Notes under the pieces: generated by a model
Databases searched by the model: none
What the model was told of the DNA's origin: nothing
What the model saw: the letters and a program-made list of their open reading frames with translations, nothing else
Assembly: GCA_025602915.1 (NCBI GenBank)
Contig: JAHLJZ010000006.1
Location: 248,001 to 312,000 of the forward strand
DNA length: 64,000 bases
Direction: 5' to 3'
Source of the DNA: Paraphysoderma sedebokerense
Lineage: Eukaryota; Blastocladiomycota; Physodermatomycetes; Physodermatales; Physodermataceae
Made by a program: the position numbers and the translations under genes
Shown: positions 1-10,281 of the stretch, one piece after another
How the letters are laid out: every line of letters starts with the position of its first letter
Position numbering within the stretch: the first letter of the stretch is position 1

Positions 1-453
1 TAACACTTGTGTGTTTGGAATTTTTAATTTGTTTCGATCAAAAAGAAAGTGCAACGAAGATTGCATATTAAAAATAATCGTCTTGTATATTTATCGAATT
101 CTGCATTGATTCGACTTTCCATTGTTTACATTGTATATAATAATCATTGGCAGGGTTGGGTGATATTGAGCGCAATAAAATCTTGACTCTTGCGTGCATT
201 AACTTAGCTTTCACCACAAATTAGAGTCATGTTCCTTATTTCGGACTGACGTTGCTCCTGAATGCTTGAAAGCAATTCTCTCGAGCAAGTGGCGTTCCAT
301 CTTTAGAAATATCTTGATAATTGATTTGATATGCCAATTATGCAAATATTCAAGTAAACGTGTTTAAAATTTGCAGACATATGTGAAGAGAAGGCTGGAT
401 TGATTTATTACACAATTGATTTTGAAGTTTTATTAATCCTATACAACCCTAGT
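1..453. other. Left-edge non-coding stretch
   Basis: AT-rich sequence downstream of the uL14 stop codon. I see no convincing exon, RNA gene or repeat in it on either strand. It probably holds the uL14 3' UTR and intergenic DNA. Confidence 0.5.
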
Positions 454-1435
454 TTAAACAACAGTACCACTAGCGGAGGCAATTTTGGGCCATAAATCAG
501 CACATTCCTTGGCAACGGGACCAGTGATGGCAGATCCTTTCATTTCTCCTTTAGGATTCACAATGACACCAGCGTTATCTATAGCAAATGAATAAAATTA
601 AGGGAACGAGTTCAAGAATTGTCAAAAATTGTTACTTGAGGTGGCGTTAAAGTGAAACTACAACACATACCTTCAAAATACAAGAAAACACCATCCTTTC
701 TTCTCCATGGTTTACGTTGACGGACGACAACAGCGGGCATGACTAAGAGACAAAAAAGAACAAAACCAATCAGTACAAATCATTCTCATATCGATCATCC
801 TCCGTCCAACCATATTTTCTATTTTCAATTTTTCAGTCAAATGATCCTACAACACACCTTTCTTTCTCAAATCGGGTTTACCCTTCTTTACTGTGGCGAG
901 GATCATATCACCGGGACCGGCGTCAGGAAGACGGTTCAATCTGGCGTGAACACCGACAACGGAAATGACATAGAGGTTTTTGGCACCAGAGTTGTCAGCG
1001 CAGTTCATGACTGCACCGACTGGTAAACCAAGGGACATTCGGTATTTGTTACCAGCGACTAATCATTAAATAAAATTTTCGAAAGGAAAGAGAAAAAACG
1101 GTAATGTCAGAAACGAATGAACAACTCGGACGTTTTCAGATAGATTGGTTGACAAGACTAAGAAACTCACCGGAGACTGTAAATCATTCAATAATGAAAT
1201 CGTATAATATCGCAATCCGATTTTGTGAGAGTAGTGTAAAATGAAAGAACAGGTTAGTGTCAGGATATAGAGATATTCAGAAGTCAAAGCCTGAAGTCCA
1301 CCGGGCACAGAGGCCTCTTAAAAACTATCCATCCATCATGAAAAATCCATCCATCGCTCAAATATCGTATCCAGAATCATGCAAATATCTCACACTGAAA
1401 TCATAAGAAATTAAATACTTGCTTTTCTTCGACAT
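454..1435 (-). CDS. RPL23: 60S ribosomal protein uL14 (L23)
   Basis: Large-subunit ribosomal protein at the subunit interface, acting in cytoplasmic translation. Four exons are read on the minus strand: 1423-1435, 858-1058, 671-742 and 454-578. They total 411 bases, so 136 residues plus stop, matching the eukaryotic family length. Family blocks are plain: [54 protein letters not shown], and the tail [16 protein letters not shown]. The first intron uses GC instead of GT at its donor (GCAAGT). A nearby GT donor would put exon 1 out of frame, so the GC-AG reading is preferred. It gives a start of M-S-K-K-I-A-G-N-K-Y-R. A CACGTG box lies about 94 bases upstream of the start. Identity is certain; only the tiny first exon is inferred. 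Confidence 0.95.
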
Positions 1436-1778
1436 TTTGGTATAGGATCAATAAATGACAATCCACGTATCTGCTGGAAATGGAGCGCTTGCGAAGTTAG
1501 TTTACTCGACTCACCAAGTTGCGACAGTCACGTGTCAGTGAGGATCTCGGGCATTTATTGTATTTAGACTTGAAAGAAACGCTGCTGCAAAGTAAATACT
1601 TTTATACAGTAATAGATTCATATTTTCACTCAATTTACAAAGTCAAAAAGAGGTAATTGACATCATTGGATAGAGGTCATTCAGAAATTCAATTCATTCT
1701 AAGCAATCCTCTGCTGATAGTCAAATATAAAATCGCTGTCCATTAATTCCGCGCACGATTAAACCGACATAAAATGCA
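1436..1778. other. uL14 promoter and CFAP77 3' region
   Basis: Gap between the uL14 start and the CFAP77 stop; both genes are on the minus strand. It contains the CACGTG element described separately and otherwise ordinary AT-rich sequence. No further gene is visible. Confidence 0.5.
1524..1537. promoter_or_regulatory. CACGTG box upstream of uL14
   Basis: The 14-mer ACAGTCACGTGTCA contains the palindrome CACGTG at 1529-1534, about 90 bases upstream of the uL14 start codon. The identical 14-mer recurs in the same orientation about 80 bases upstream of the eIF4A start (39592-39605). CACGTG is the known core site of Cbf1-type bHLH factors, and Cbf1 takes part in ribosomal-protein gene control in some fungi. 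That it works here is inference. Confidence 0.6.
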
Positions 1779-3373
1779 TTAGTGGCCCGCGTTTTGCCGT
1801 TCGCTTTGAACTTTTTCCCAAAACTCAGCTGGATGACGACTGACAATTTTGGAAGGAACGTCTTGAAATCGCTTCATCTTGAACAGAGTCTTAGGGTCTT
1901 GCTCCGTGATTGGCACTTTCTTCTTTTTGGGTGTTACTTTCTTTGTAGCGTTGTCACGATACTGTTGATTCCAATAAAGATCAGCAGTCATTGACATTAG
2001 TAGTTTAGTAGGTTGTGTTTGGAGGAACAAGCAAGAAATGAATAAAATAAGTTAATTCAGTTGAAAAGTTTGTATGCACAACGCCATCACTCGAATTCTA
2101 CCCCCACTCCCCTTTTCTTAAAGATCGTCAAAAGATGTGCAAAAACCGAATAATACGGTAACAAACCTCGTTTGCAGCCTTTTCGGTACCTTTTGGGCGT
2201 TTCGTTTCTTCATCCAGTTTCTTTTGTTTAGAGGATTGACTCAAAAGTCTAGCAACGGGGGTCGACGGTCTTTGGAACCAAGAGACGCGAATCGTTTGTT
2301 ATGTAATGCAAAATGATTTGGATGAAAAATCCCGGAAAACCAAAGAAGTTGTAGATATTTACCTCGTAGGTTTTCCATATGTGAAGTTAGGGTTGGTATC
2401 AGAGGGAAGTTTGCGGGGAGGTTTGGTAGGTTTACCGTCAGAGTGGTCGATTACTTTCTTGCGAATCGGATTTGCCTTTCGAAACTCATATTGATCTATC
2501 AACATTTTGCATTAGACATTGAGCACAACGTGTATTTCAACTTCATTTTTTATATGGTTTTAAATATAGAACCAAACTGGATACCTTTTGGGGATGTAAT
2601 TCCCTTCTTCGCTGCTTCAACGTTCATCGAAGCATAATCCATCGCAGGAATTTGATGCTTCGATTTCTGCGTTACATTCCAATGCATAAGCACTGATGGA
2701 TAAAAATCCAATGTAATATATTATATCATAAATTAATAACAGATGAAAGACAATTGTCAATAAAGATGTTTCCAGGCACTTCTTGCAAACTTCGATGTCG
2801 CGTTTCTATGAAAACAGTCGGGGAAAAGGATAAAATAAAGGAGGATGTAAACCTTGAGCAGCAGTTTCATCTTCGACTCTTTCGACTTTCTTCCCATAAG
2901 CGTGACCTTCAGGTGGTAGGTTATAACAAGTAGGTTTCCCCTGAAAATTTGAATCCCGGAATGAAACAATAAAGGTTAGATCACCACAGTTCGACTCAAT
3001 TCCTTTATTTCCTTCTCTGTAATGAATTTGGTACTCAAACGGGAAGAAAAGACTATTGACAGTGGAGTGAACGGATAATTCAAATCCGGGAAATAAAAGT
3101 TTGATCGTATTCACTGCTGACATTACTGAGTTTCTGACGACATACCTTTCCAACAGGATGTTTGACCTGGGTCGAGGAGCATGGAATTTGACATAATTGT
3201 AAATTTTTTCAAAAGATATTGTCGACAATATATTAACCTTTCTGTGGATCCAGAAATCTCGCTTCCTATTGATTAAGTGGACATACCAACAGTGGGTTCT
3301 TCCCATTGAAAGACTTGGACCTTCTGCGATTCTTCGCAGTTGATATGTCGGACTTGGTCTTCTGTGTGGGCAT
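1779..3373 (-). CDS. CFAP77: CFAP77-like flagellar microtubule inner protein
   Basis: Likely homologue of cilia- and flagella-associated protein 77, a protein attached to axonemal doublet microtubules. About 220 residues in seven short exons. The order of conserved blocks follows the animal protein as I remember it: NPLLVK near the N-terminus, then GKPTCYNLPP with AYG, an MHWNVTQKSKHQ block, AAKKGITSPKDQYEFRKANP, PTKPPRKLPSDTNPNFTYGK, RPSTPVARLL, and near the end LFKMKRFQDVP. Exon phases join without conflict from ATG 3373 if exon 1 (ending NPLL) is spliced directly to the VKHPVGK exon. An in-frame ATG further upstream (3451) is possible. An ACGCGT hexamer sits about 108 bases upstream. The lysine-rich tail is less conserved. 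Together with CFAP58 and DNAJB13 it argues for a motile flagellum. Confidence 0.82.
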
Positions 3374-3688
3374 CTGTGATTCTAATCTGCCAACGCAACA
3401 AAGTAAGAGTACTGTGTATTGGATCGCGCAGAGAGGAAAATGATTTAACAACCGAGATGCATCAGCATCAACCTCGAGAAACGCGTACTTTCTTAAGCCA
3501 GTTATTCGACAATTTAAATGTACAAGTCAGAAATATATCCAGGAATACCACACTATTAGTGATATCATACAAATAATCCAATATTTACGATAATTCCGTT
3601 GCTCTTATTCATACTATCCAATCACCTCTGTTTCCTGTGACGCAATCACGAGACTATAATCTTCACTCGCCGATATACCACCGACAAC
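3374..3688. other. CFAP77 promoter region
   Basis: Non-coding gap between the CFAP77 start and the LSM14 stop. It contains an ACGCGT hexamer at 3481-3486. No other gene is supported. Confidence 0.5.
3481..3486. promoter_or_regulatory. ACGCGT (MCB-like) hexamer upstream of CFAP77
   Basis: Perfect ACGCGT within GAAACGCGTAC, about 108 bases upstream of the chosen CFAP77 start. This is the classical MluI cell-cycle box bound by Mbp1/SBF-type factors in fungi. Function here is inferred from position and from its recurrence at 18574 and 57468. Confidence 0.4.
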
Positions 3689-5234
3689 CTACTGCTGATT
3701 ACTGTACCCTCCCCGGCCACGACCGCGATATCCTCCTCGACCTCGACCCCGGAATCCACCTCTTCCGCGACCTCTGTAGCGATTAAAGCGATTATCAACA
3801 GAACTTTGACCAAATGTTTCCATGTTCACACGTCGTTCTTCAGCATTGCGGCCTCGTCTATCAAATCTGTCAAAAAGAAAAAAGGGTCAATATAAAAGAA
3901 ATGTATTCCCACAAGATAAAGTAATGACCCACGTTTGCCCAGCGTTTTCAGTTCTTTCTTTAACGTCACATGAGATGTCATCGAAAAACGAACTTGTCTT
4001 ATCGTAAAACCTTTTGACTGGTGGTGGAATGACTACAGGCTCTTCCTCTCCTTTCTCTTCGGGTGAAATGGGTTCCTCACTGACAGTTACCCCCAATTTG
4101 GAAAATTCTTTCACTAATTCGTCTTTGTTGAATTTGGCATTAGCGGTTTCAAAGTCGAAATCAGACGCCGGAAGCGGGGTCCTGGGTTGGAATCTTCCGC
4201 GACCACCTCGACCGCGTCCCCTGTGCCCATGGGGACCAGGCGGAGGTCGGACACCGTTGACTTGATTATCTCCTGTTTGATCTGAAAGAGTGTAAGTATG
4301 GTACTGGAAGGACACATGATAAGGTTTGCACACATCACACACCTTTAGCTCTAGCCGGTGACTTCGATCTGGGTGATTCTGCAGCAGAAATTGTGGGAGC
4401 AGGACGAGGTTTTCCGTCCGCTTGCGCCGTCTCTCTCTGCTTTTCTGCGTCAGATTTCCCGGTTTCTCCAGCCTGACAAGAAATCGTTAGCACATCAATT
4501 AAACTAATACCGCAAAAATATTAATGTGTCATCAGTAGGAAGGCAACAATGGGTTTAAATCCACATTATTTTAGTCGGATAAGCGCAATCCATGTTTATC
4601 ATCATTTGACACTGAAAAACAATAGAAATCACTATGAATACAAACCATTGCTCTTTGAGCAAACGAGCCGGCTTGAGCAGCAGCTTGGGCATAGCCAGTT
4701 GGTGCCGCTGATGACGGATAAGCCGACGATTGAGGGCGGGCAGGCTGTGAGAACTTTGGGTTAAATATTGTATCTAACATGTAATTTATAAATTTGCAAC
4801 ATACCTCTGCAGGCTCGCTAGGAGCTTGAGCAGTTGGCGGGGCCTGGGCGGCTGGGGGCTGTTCGATGACATGCAAATCCTTCACGTCTTGCGCTCGAAA
4901 GCATATGTAGTTGTAAACAGCATCAGTTGGGGGTATTTCTTCAAGAGGATTAGCTGCACGTCCTTCTGTACCGAACGATCGGACTGATGAGAATACAAGC
5001 ATTTATGTCAGTACATGTCAGATTCATCCTGAACTCGCCTAAAGTGACTAAAACGATAAACAAAAATGGGGGATCACGAGAAAGGGAATATTGATAGCAA
5101 CTGAGCCAGACGAATAGCTTACCTTGAGTGAGAGCGATCGTGGATGTCTCAGCATCAATGTTTTCTAATACTCCTTCATATCGAATGTTCGAACGGGAAA
5201 TGAGCGAAATCTTTAATCCCTTGTAGTTTTGCAT
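3689..5234 (-). CDS. SCD6: LSM14/Scd6 family RNA-binding translational repressor
   Basis: LSM14/RAP55/Scd6 proteins bind mRNA and eIF4G, repress translation and promote decapping in P-bodies. The N-terminal LSm domain (about residues 1-80) shows KISLISRSNIRYEG, NIDAETSTIAL and, across an intron, VRSFGTEGR. A proline/alanine/glutamine-rich linker follows. Next come the FDF motif (SDFDFETANAKFNKDEL), an FFD box (YDKTSSFFDDIS) and the TFG box (ERRVNMETFGQ). The C-terminus is an RGG domain of repeated RGRGRGG units ending SNQQ. The start at 5234 is favoured because M-Q-N-Y-K-G-L-K-I-S fits the usual distance from initiator to the KIS block. It joins uL14 and eIF4A as a translation-related gene in this window. 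Confidence 0.95.
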
Positions 5235-5837
5235 GATTCCTAATGACCCGACGAAAGTTAGAGATAACCAAGCGAGAATGCTATCTTATTTTGGGATGAC
5301 CTGACGTACAATGTATATGGAACTTGGATTGCTTATTAGTTAACTGAAGTGACAATGCGCCTTCCTATCACGAAACCAAACAAAACAAACGACCGCAAGT
5401 ATTAGTCATGTAAACGGACGGATCAACCAGCAGGCCTTTTTACTAAGCTGTCGAGGCTCTTCAACACTAAGACTATGTCGGCTGAAGATCGTTTACCTCC
5501 GATATAATATAAATACTTACCAGTCTTGTACAACTTATAACACTTGCACCTCAAACCTCTGATCTCCGAAACGACAAACGACGAAGAAGAAGGGATCGGT
5601 GTCTGGGGACCTGCCAAATGTTGGACTGGAACAGGAATCCCAAGTAAAGAAAACGAGAGGGATGGATGGATGGATGGATGGATGGATGGATGGATATTTA
5701 TCACTCGATTCGAAAAAGATGGAAGGAATCCACAGACCAAGACAGGTGGAAATCAATGTCACGTGATACCAGGTTCGTTGTAGATTGCAAGGTATATTAC
5801 ATTGTATTTTACATAAAAATTACACTATATAGTCATA
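5235..5837. other. LSM14 upstream region
   Basis: Gap between the LSM14 start and the transporter stop, both on the minus strand. It contains a TGGA microsatellite (5661-5695) and a CACGTG hexamer at 5760-5765, over 500 bases from the LSM14 start. Open frames across the microsatellite are artefacts of the repeat. No gene is seen. Confidence 0.5.
5661..5695. repeat. (TGGA)n microsatellite
   Basis: About eight to nine perfect tandem copies of the tetranucleotide GATG/TGGA. It is a simple repeat in non-coding DNA and a likely length-polymorphic site. Confidence 0.95.
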
Positions 5838-8308
5838 TCAATGTCCTCCCACCATAATGTTTGCTCGTATATGAACAGGGCCATCGCTCAATTGAACTTG
5901 TTTGACTCTGAATGAATAAATTCCAGCCACAAAGGCACTTACCCCTCCAATACGTAGAATCCAGCCTATATAATTAGTTACGTTGTTTTAGGTGAGCCAT
6001 GATAGTATATGTGGTGTAATATGTGAAAATTTTGCCTAAATAATACATACCGATGCTGTCGTCCCATCCTCCGGGGACGATCCCTTTGTGGTCCGCATCA
6101 TTGTCCCGTAGGATGGCGAATAAGACAGCGGCCAACAGCGAACATACAAACTGGGGAAGTACAACATAAACATTATGAATTCCTAAAATCGTTCCAGCGC
6201 TCAACCGTTGTGGATGACCGAGGCGATTGTCCGTCGCTTCTAGTAGCTCTTCGGTATCTCCATTGCACTGGGTTTCGACACTCGCTTGATTTTCGCTCGA
6301 GAGGGGATCGACATTCAAGTTCAAATCTGCCTTGTCACTTTCGCTTCCGCTATCGTCACCTATATCGTACAAAGTCTCTGGACTACTACCTTCTGCTACT
6401 ATCTCAATTTCACTGTCTCCAATCCTCTTGCCATCGACGATAACTCTCTCGTATCCGGTTTTCGCGTAAGCTCCAGCAGCCTCTTCACTCACGGCGATGT
6501 ATTCACCAATTAATGATAGAGGAGCCCAAATCGCTACTGACCATAATACTCCAGTTACCGCGACTAACGATGTAGCTTCCAAAGGCCCATAAATAAACAT
6601 AGAGGACCACATAATTAGGAAAAAGAGGAACTGCGATATTGTATAAATCTGAGGAACCGTTAAAGTGAACCTGCAAGAATAATTCGAAGGTTGGGATAAA
6701 AGGGGCAAAAGAGCAGAAGTGACGAAAGAGACGATGGAAAAGAGCAGAAATGCAAATGAGCCGGCGCGGGCTGCTTTATCCGCTAGTGGCGTCTCAAAAG
6801 GTCTAAATTTTCCATTATTACCATTACAATGCTTACTTGGCCATCCTATGAGGAAACGAAAATAGGACGTACGTGTGGCTACCGGCAACATATTCTGCCA
6901 CCCATGTACTGCAGTAAAAGAGGAAAGGAAACCAACCCATCCAAGCGAAAAATTGGCAATGACTAGGAAGTACCGCCATATTGGTTAATATGAGAGCAAA
7001 CTTGATGTAGATGAACGGAGAGCCTCACCAAATATCTCTGATCGGCTGGGGTAAAACTTTTACTGCGTGAAGTATGTCAACAAATGTGTGGTACCAACGA
7101 CTTTGATTCGACTGTCGATTTTGGTTTCGGTCTATCGGCTTTTCCTTAGTGAATACACAGGTGACTCCAATGGTCAATATGAAAACCACCGTGCCAACTA
7201 AGCAGAGAAGTTTCATTTGACTAGAGTTCCCGGCCACATTAAAGATGGCCTGTAAATCCAGAAACCCAGTCAGATACCCCAGGATATTCCCCATGTTGAG
7301 CATCACGGAAGCCCAAGCATTTGCGGTTTGCTGCTGTTCTGCCGGCGGTATGTCGAGAATAAGAGCACGTATGGCAGCCTGTACTGCATTAATTGAGAAA
7401 TCGAGAACATAAAAAGCCACGACGGCTATGAATATTGATAAGGATGTCGCCTGAGTGACGTGCAGTGTCGGTCAGAAAAAGGCCAAAGCTTTGTTGCCAG
7501 AGATGCTACTCACCCTTATCTTGCCGTCCTCTGACAAAGGAATTTCTTTACTTGGTGAGTGCCCCAGCTCTCTGGCGTAGGCTATTGCTATTAGGGATGC
7601 TACGACAATCAAGGCACCTCCCACGATAAACGGCCGCCGACGCCCAAATCTAGAGGTACAACGATCCGAGAAAGCACCTATGACAGCCAATCTGTCAGTT
7701 ATTACTGATACAAAGGTCTACATATCATATACGGACCAACTATCGGCTGTATTAGCAAGCCGGATAATGGACCGGCGAGCCCTAATTGTCGCATTCTAGT
7801 TATCAAGAAATACCGAGGCGCAGAGACAAATGCACATCACTTACACACAAGAGACACTCTACTTTTTTCTAATCCGAGTGACAATAAGTACGGAGTTCCA
7901 TAAGCTAATTCTACACTCCATGTAAACTATATGACGAGCGAATTGATATTCGCCAAAAGAAAATTGGGTCAGGAAAAAGCATCAGTAAATTGACAGCCAC
8001 TCTACTACATATTTCTAAAATACTGGAGAATGCAAGCTACCGTCAACGAAAATCTCAAGACATACCTGCATTCCGAGTAAAGCAACCGTTAATGTGAATA
8101 ATTGCGATGCCGACAGTGAATTACGACGGCTACTATCGTAAACCTCCATGTCGTCGTCAACCGGTGTGGTGGATTGTCCAGATGAACTAGAGGGATGGAT
8201 AGCGATTGAAACTGGTTTAATAAATGTATCGTAATTTAAAGGTTCAAAATCGTCGCAGAGAGAAGAGTAGGTTGTAGAGTCAGATTTACTGAAAGAAGAA
8301 AATGCCAT
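5838..8308 (-). CDS. SLC45/sucrose-type sugar:proton symporter
   Basis: Member of the GPH/SLC45-SUC transporter family, twelve-helix plasma-membrane proteins that move sucrose, maltose or related sugars with protons. Diagnostic motifs are SDRCTSRFGRRRPFI after the second or third helix and, spanning an intron, QFFAWMGWFPFLFYCSTWVA. Hydrophobic segments such as AFYVLDFSINAVQAAIRALI, LLCLVGTVVFILTIGVTCVF and VYVVLPQFVCSLLAAVLFAI support a multi-pass protein. The cytosolic N-terminus (about 75 residues) is serine-rich. A long acidic serine/glutamate loop lies between helices near the middle (about 6240-6470). The last exons give GWILRIGG and a tail ending NIMVGGH with stop at 5838. Substrate cannot be told from sequence; fission-yeast Sut1 (maltose/sucrose) is the nearest fungal analogue I know. 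Confidence 0.88.
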
Positions 8309-8658
8309 GATCGGAAACGAATGGTTTCAAGTCCATTGAAGTTTCGCGGGCAATGAAAGAAGACAAGAATTGAGCTGCTGTGAGGTTACGGACCCTTAGA
8401 GATGGAAATAGTTGCCAGTTGACTGTAATTTACTCTCCGATGATATTGCGACCACAATTTGAACGGCCGCAATTTACCACAACGTCATTACTCCTCGCAC
8501 CGCATGGGGCCGACTGATCTTCAATTTTGCGACTGGAATTAAAACCCACGCCTATTATTATCTCATCGATACCATCCAAAGGCATTACTACCGATGCTGC
8601 ATGATGAAATGTTTTTTTGGGTACACAAGACAGCAACCTTTGTTAAACTTAAAAAAGT
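8309..8658. other. Transporter promoter / ETR1 3' region
   Basis: About 350 bases between two minus-strand genes. The sequence is mixed with small GC-rich patches near 8460-8520. I see no gene, RNA or repeat that I can support. Confidence 0.45.
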
Positions 8659-10130
8659 TTATTTAATGCAAATTACTTGCTTTCTTCCTCCGAAGCTAGC
8701 ACCAGCTTTTTTTACAGCTCCAATGAATTTCTCTGCCATCATCTCTTCAGATTCTTGAATCCCTATATCCGTGACTTCACTCCATGGTTCTCTGAATTTC
8801 TTTTGCCGTATTAAATGAACGATATCCTCGAACATAGATTGCCTTTCACTTAAAGAGGCTTGTGATGACCACCGAGTCATCCAGAATCCCTTGGCCGCGA
8901 GATTTTTGAAAATGAACAGTGATGTTGGGAGAGTAACGGGTTCCCGAGACATTCTTCAATATAATGACTTTGTCAGAAACTCAACAGTCAAAAATCAAAG
9001 AGGATGAAAAAACCTACCCTCCGTATGTTACCAGAACGCCGTTTTGCCCAAGCGTGCGAGCGACTTCTGTTGCACTCTTCCCTCCAACGCAATTAAGACC
9101 TAAAGAAATGGTTCGACCACCCAATACTGATGAAATGGACTTTGATTCTTTCCTTAGGTTGCTGTCGGTGACGACATATGTCGCTCCAAGCGCTTTCAAC
9201 TCTTCCACGAGCTGCGGAAGATTCGGCCTAGCGCATCAATATCAATCATCCAATTCATTAGCAAAACTCATAAATCGATAGAATTACCGGTCGCGCACAA
9301 TGTTTATGCTTTTATATCCCCATGCTGCCGCTAACTGGATTACAGCTTGACCAACGGCAGAATTCGCTCCGTTCTGTATAATAACATCGCCTGTTGACAG
9401 AACCCAATCAGATGTATTGCATAAATGATATTATCCTGATTTGAATACACACCTTGCTTCAAGTCTACAAAGTCACGCAACATTCGATATGCTGTGCACG
9501 GATTCACACTCAACGTCGCCGCGCTGATCGGTGATATATCAGACGAAATTCTGACTAAATCATCCTGATGAGCAGCAGCATGGGTTCTCCATGTTCCTAA
9601 ATTACATCATGTCAGTATTCCTCCGAGCTATTACAAACTGCTAGTGCGATTTGCACTCACCAAAGCCGGCGTGCCCAGGGATCACCCAGTCGCCTTTCTT
9701 TAATGACTTCACTTTCTCTCCAACCTGAATTACTTTAGCCACCCCTTCATTTCCACCAATGTAACCTAAATTATCTACGAGAAGAGGCTTGACAGGATAT
9801 GTGCCTTGAACTTGATTTATATCAGCCGGGTTGATCGGGAACGCCAAAAATTGAATATACACCGAGTACGGGTCCAAGGGAGGAAGCTGATGACTTTTCA
9901 CCCTGTATTATATGATCAAGTACTTTTAATAAAATTAAAATATGGGTTCTAAGATCGGTTAATTCTTACTTGAGGACTTCTTGCGGACTGCCGTAGTTTT
10001 CGAAGACGAACGTCTGCGCGGTGCCATTAAAATTGCGTTTCGCGAGGATACTGGAACCGACACGAAACGAAATAGAATTACAAGAATTTAAAATATGGCT
10101 TCTGCTGCTATTCAATAGTGGGTGCAACAT
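8659..10130 (-). CDS. ETR1: Mitochondrial trans-2-enoyl-CoA/ACP reductase
   Basis: Homologue of yeast Etr1 and animal MECR, the NADPH-dependent enoyl reductase of mitochondrial type II fatty-acid synthesis, needed for lipoate supply and respiration. It belongs to the MDR (zinc-less alcohol dehydrogenase-like) family. The N-terminus from 10130 is arginine/serine-rich and lacks acidic residues, as in a mitochondrial presequence. [14 protein letters not shown] follows, then [15 protein letters not shown] and [12 protein letters not shown] of the catalytic domain. The nucleotide-binding domain shows [32 protein letters not shown] and LNCVGG. The C-terminal exon has KGFWMTRW, typical of MECR, and ends with RKQVICIK. 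Introns are short. The gene is head-to-head with ECD, 151 bases apart, and the shared promoter holds TTCACGTGACA. Confidence 0.95.
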
Positions 10131-10209
10131 ATCGAATTAATTTGTAATGATAACAGCGGAGGAGGAGGTTACAGGGCTGCCTGCTATCAGTTGCAACTGC
10201 AGCAAAGTT

Positions 10210-10215
10210 CACGTG
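10210..10215. promoter_or_regulatory. CACGTG box in the ETR1-ECD divergent promoter
   Basis: TTCACGTGACA sits almost midway in the 151-base gap, about 80 bases from the ETR1 start and 70 bases from the ECD start. A GACGTCA half-palindrome follows at about 10233. It may serve both genes; that is inference. Confidence 0.5.
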
Positions 10216-10281
10216 ACATAGTAAACAGGCCGACGTCATTAACTAATCAACCAGGGCAAGCCGAATTGGAGAGCAGTAGCA

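Noticed and set aside
1411-1435. A GT donor for uL14 exon 1 a few bases downstream of the GC donor.
   Set aside because: It leaves two extra bases in the wrong phase, so the rest of uL14 would be out of frame.
3200-3290. A possible extra CFAP77 exon at about 3236-3265 between exon 1 and the VKHPVGK exon.
   Set aside because: It would require a first intron of about 21 bases and breaks the frame. Direct splicing of exon 1 to the VKHPVGK exon is in phase and matches the family.
5535-5783. Open frames spanning the TGGA repeat on both strands.
   Set aside because: They are created by the tandem repeat and show no conserved sequence.
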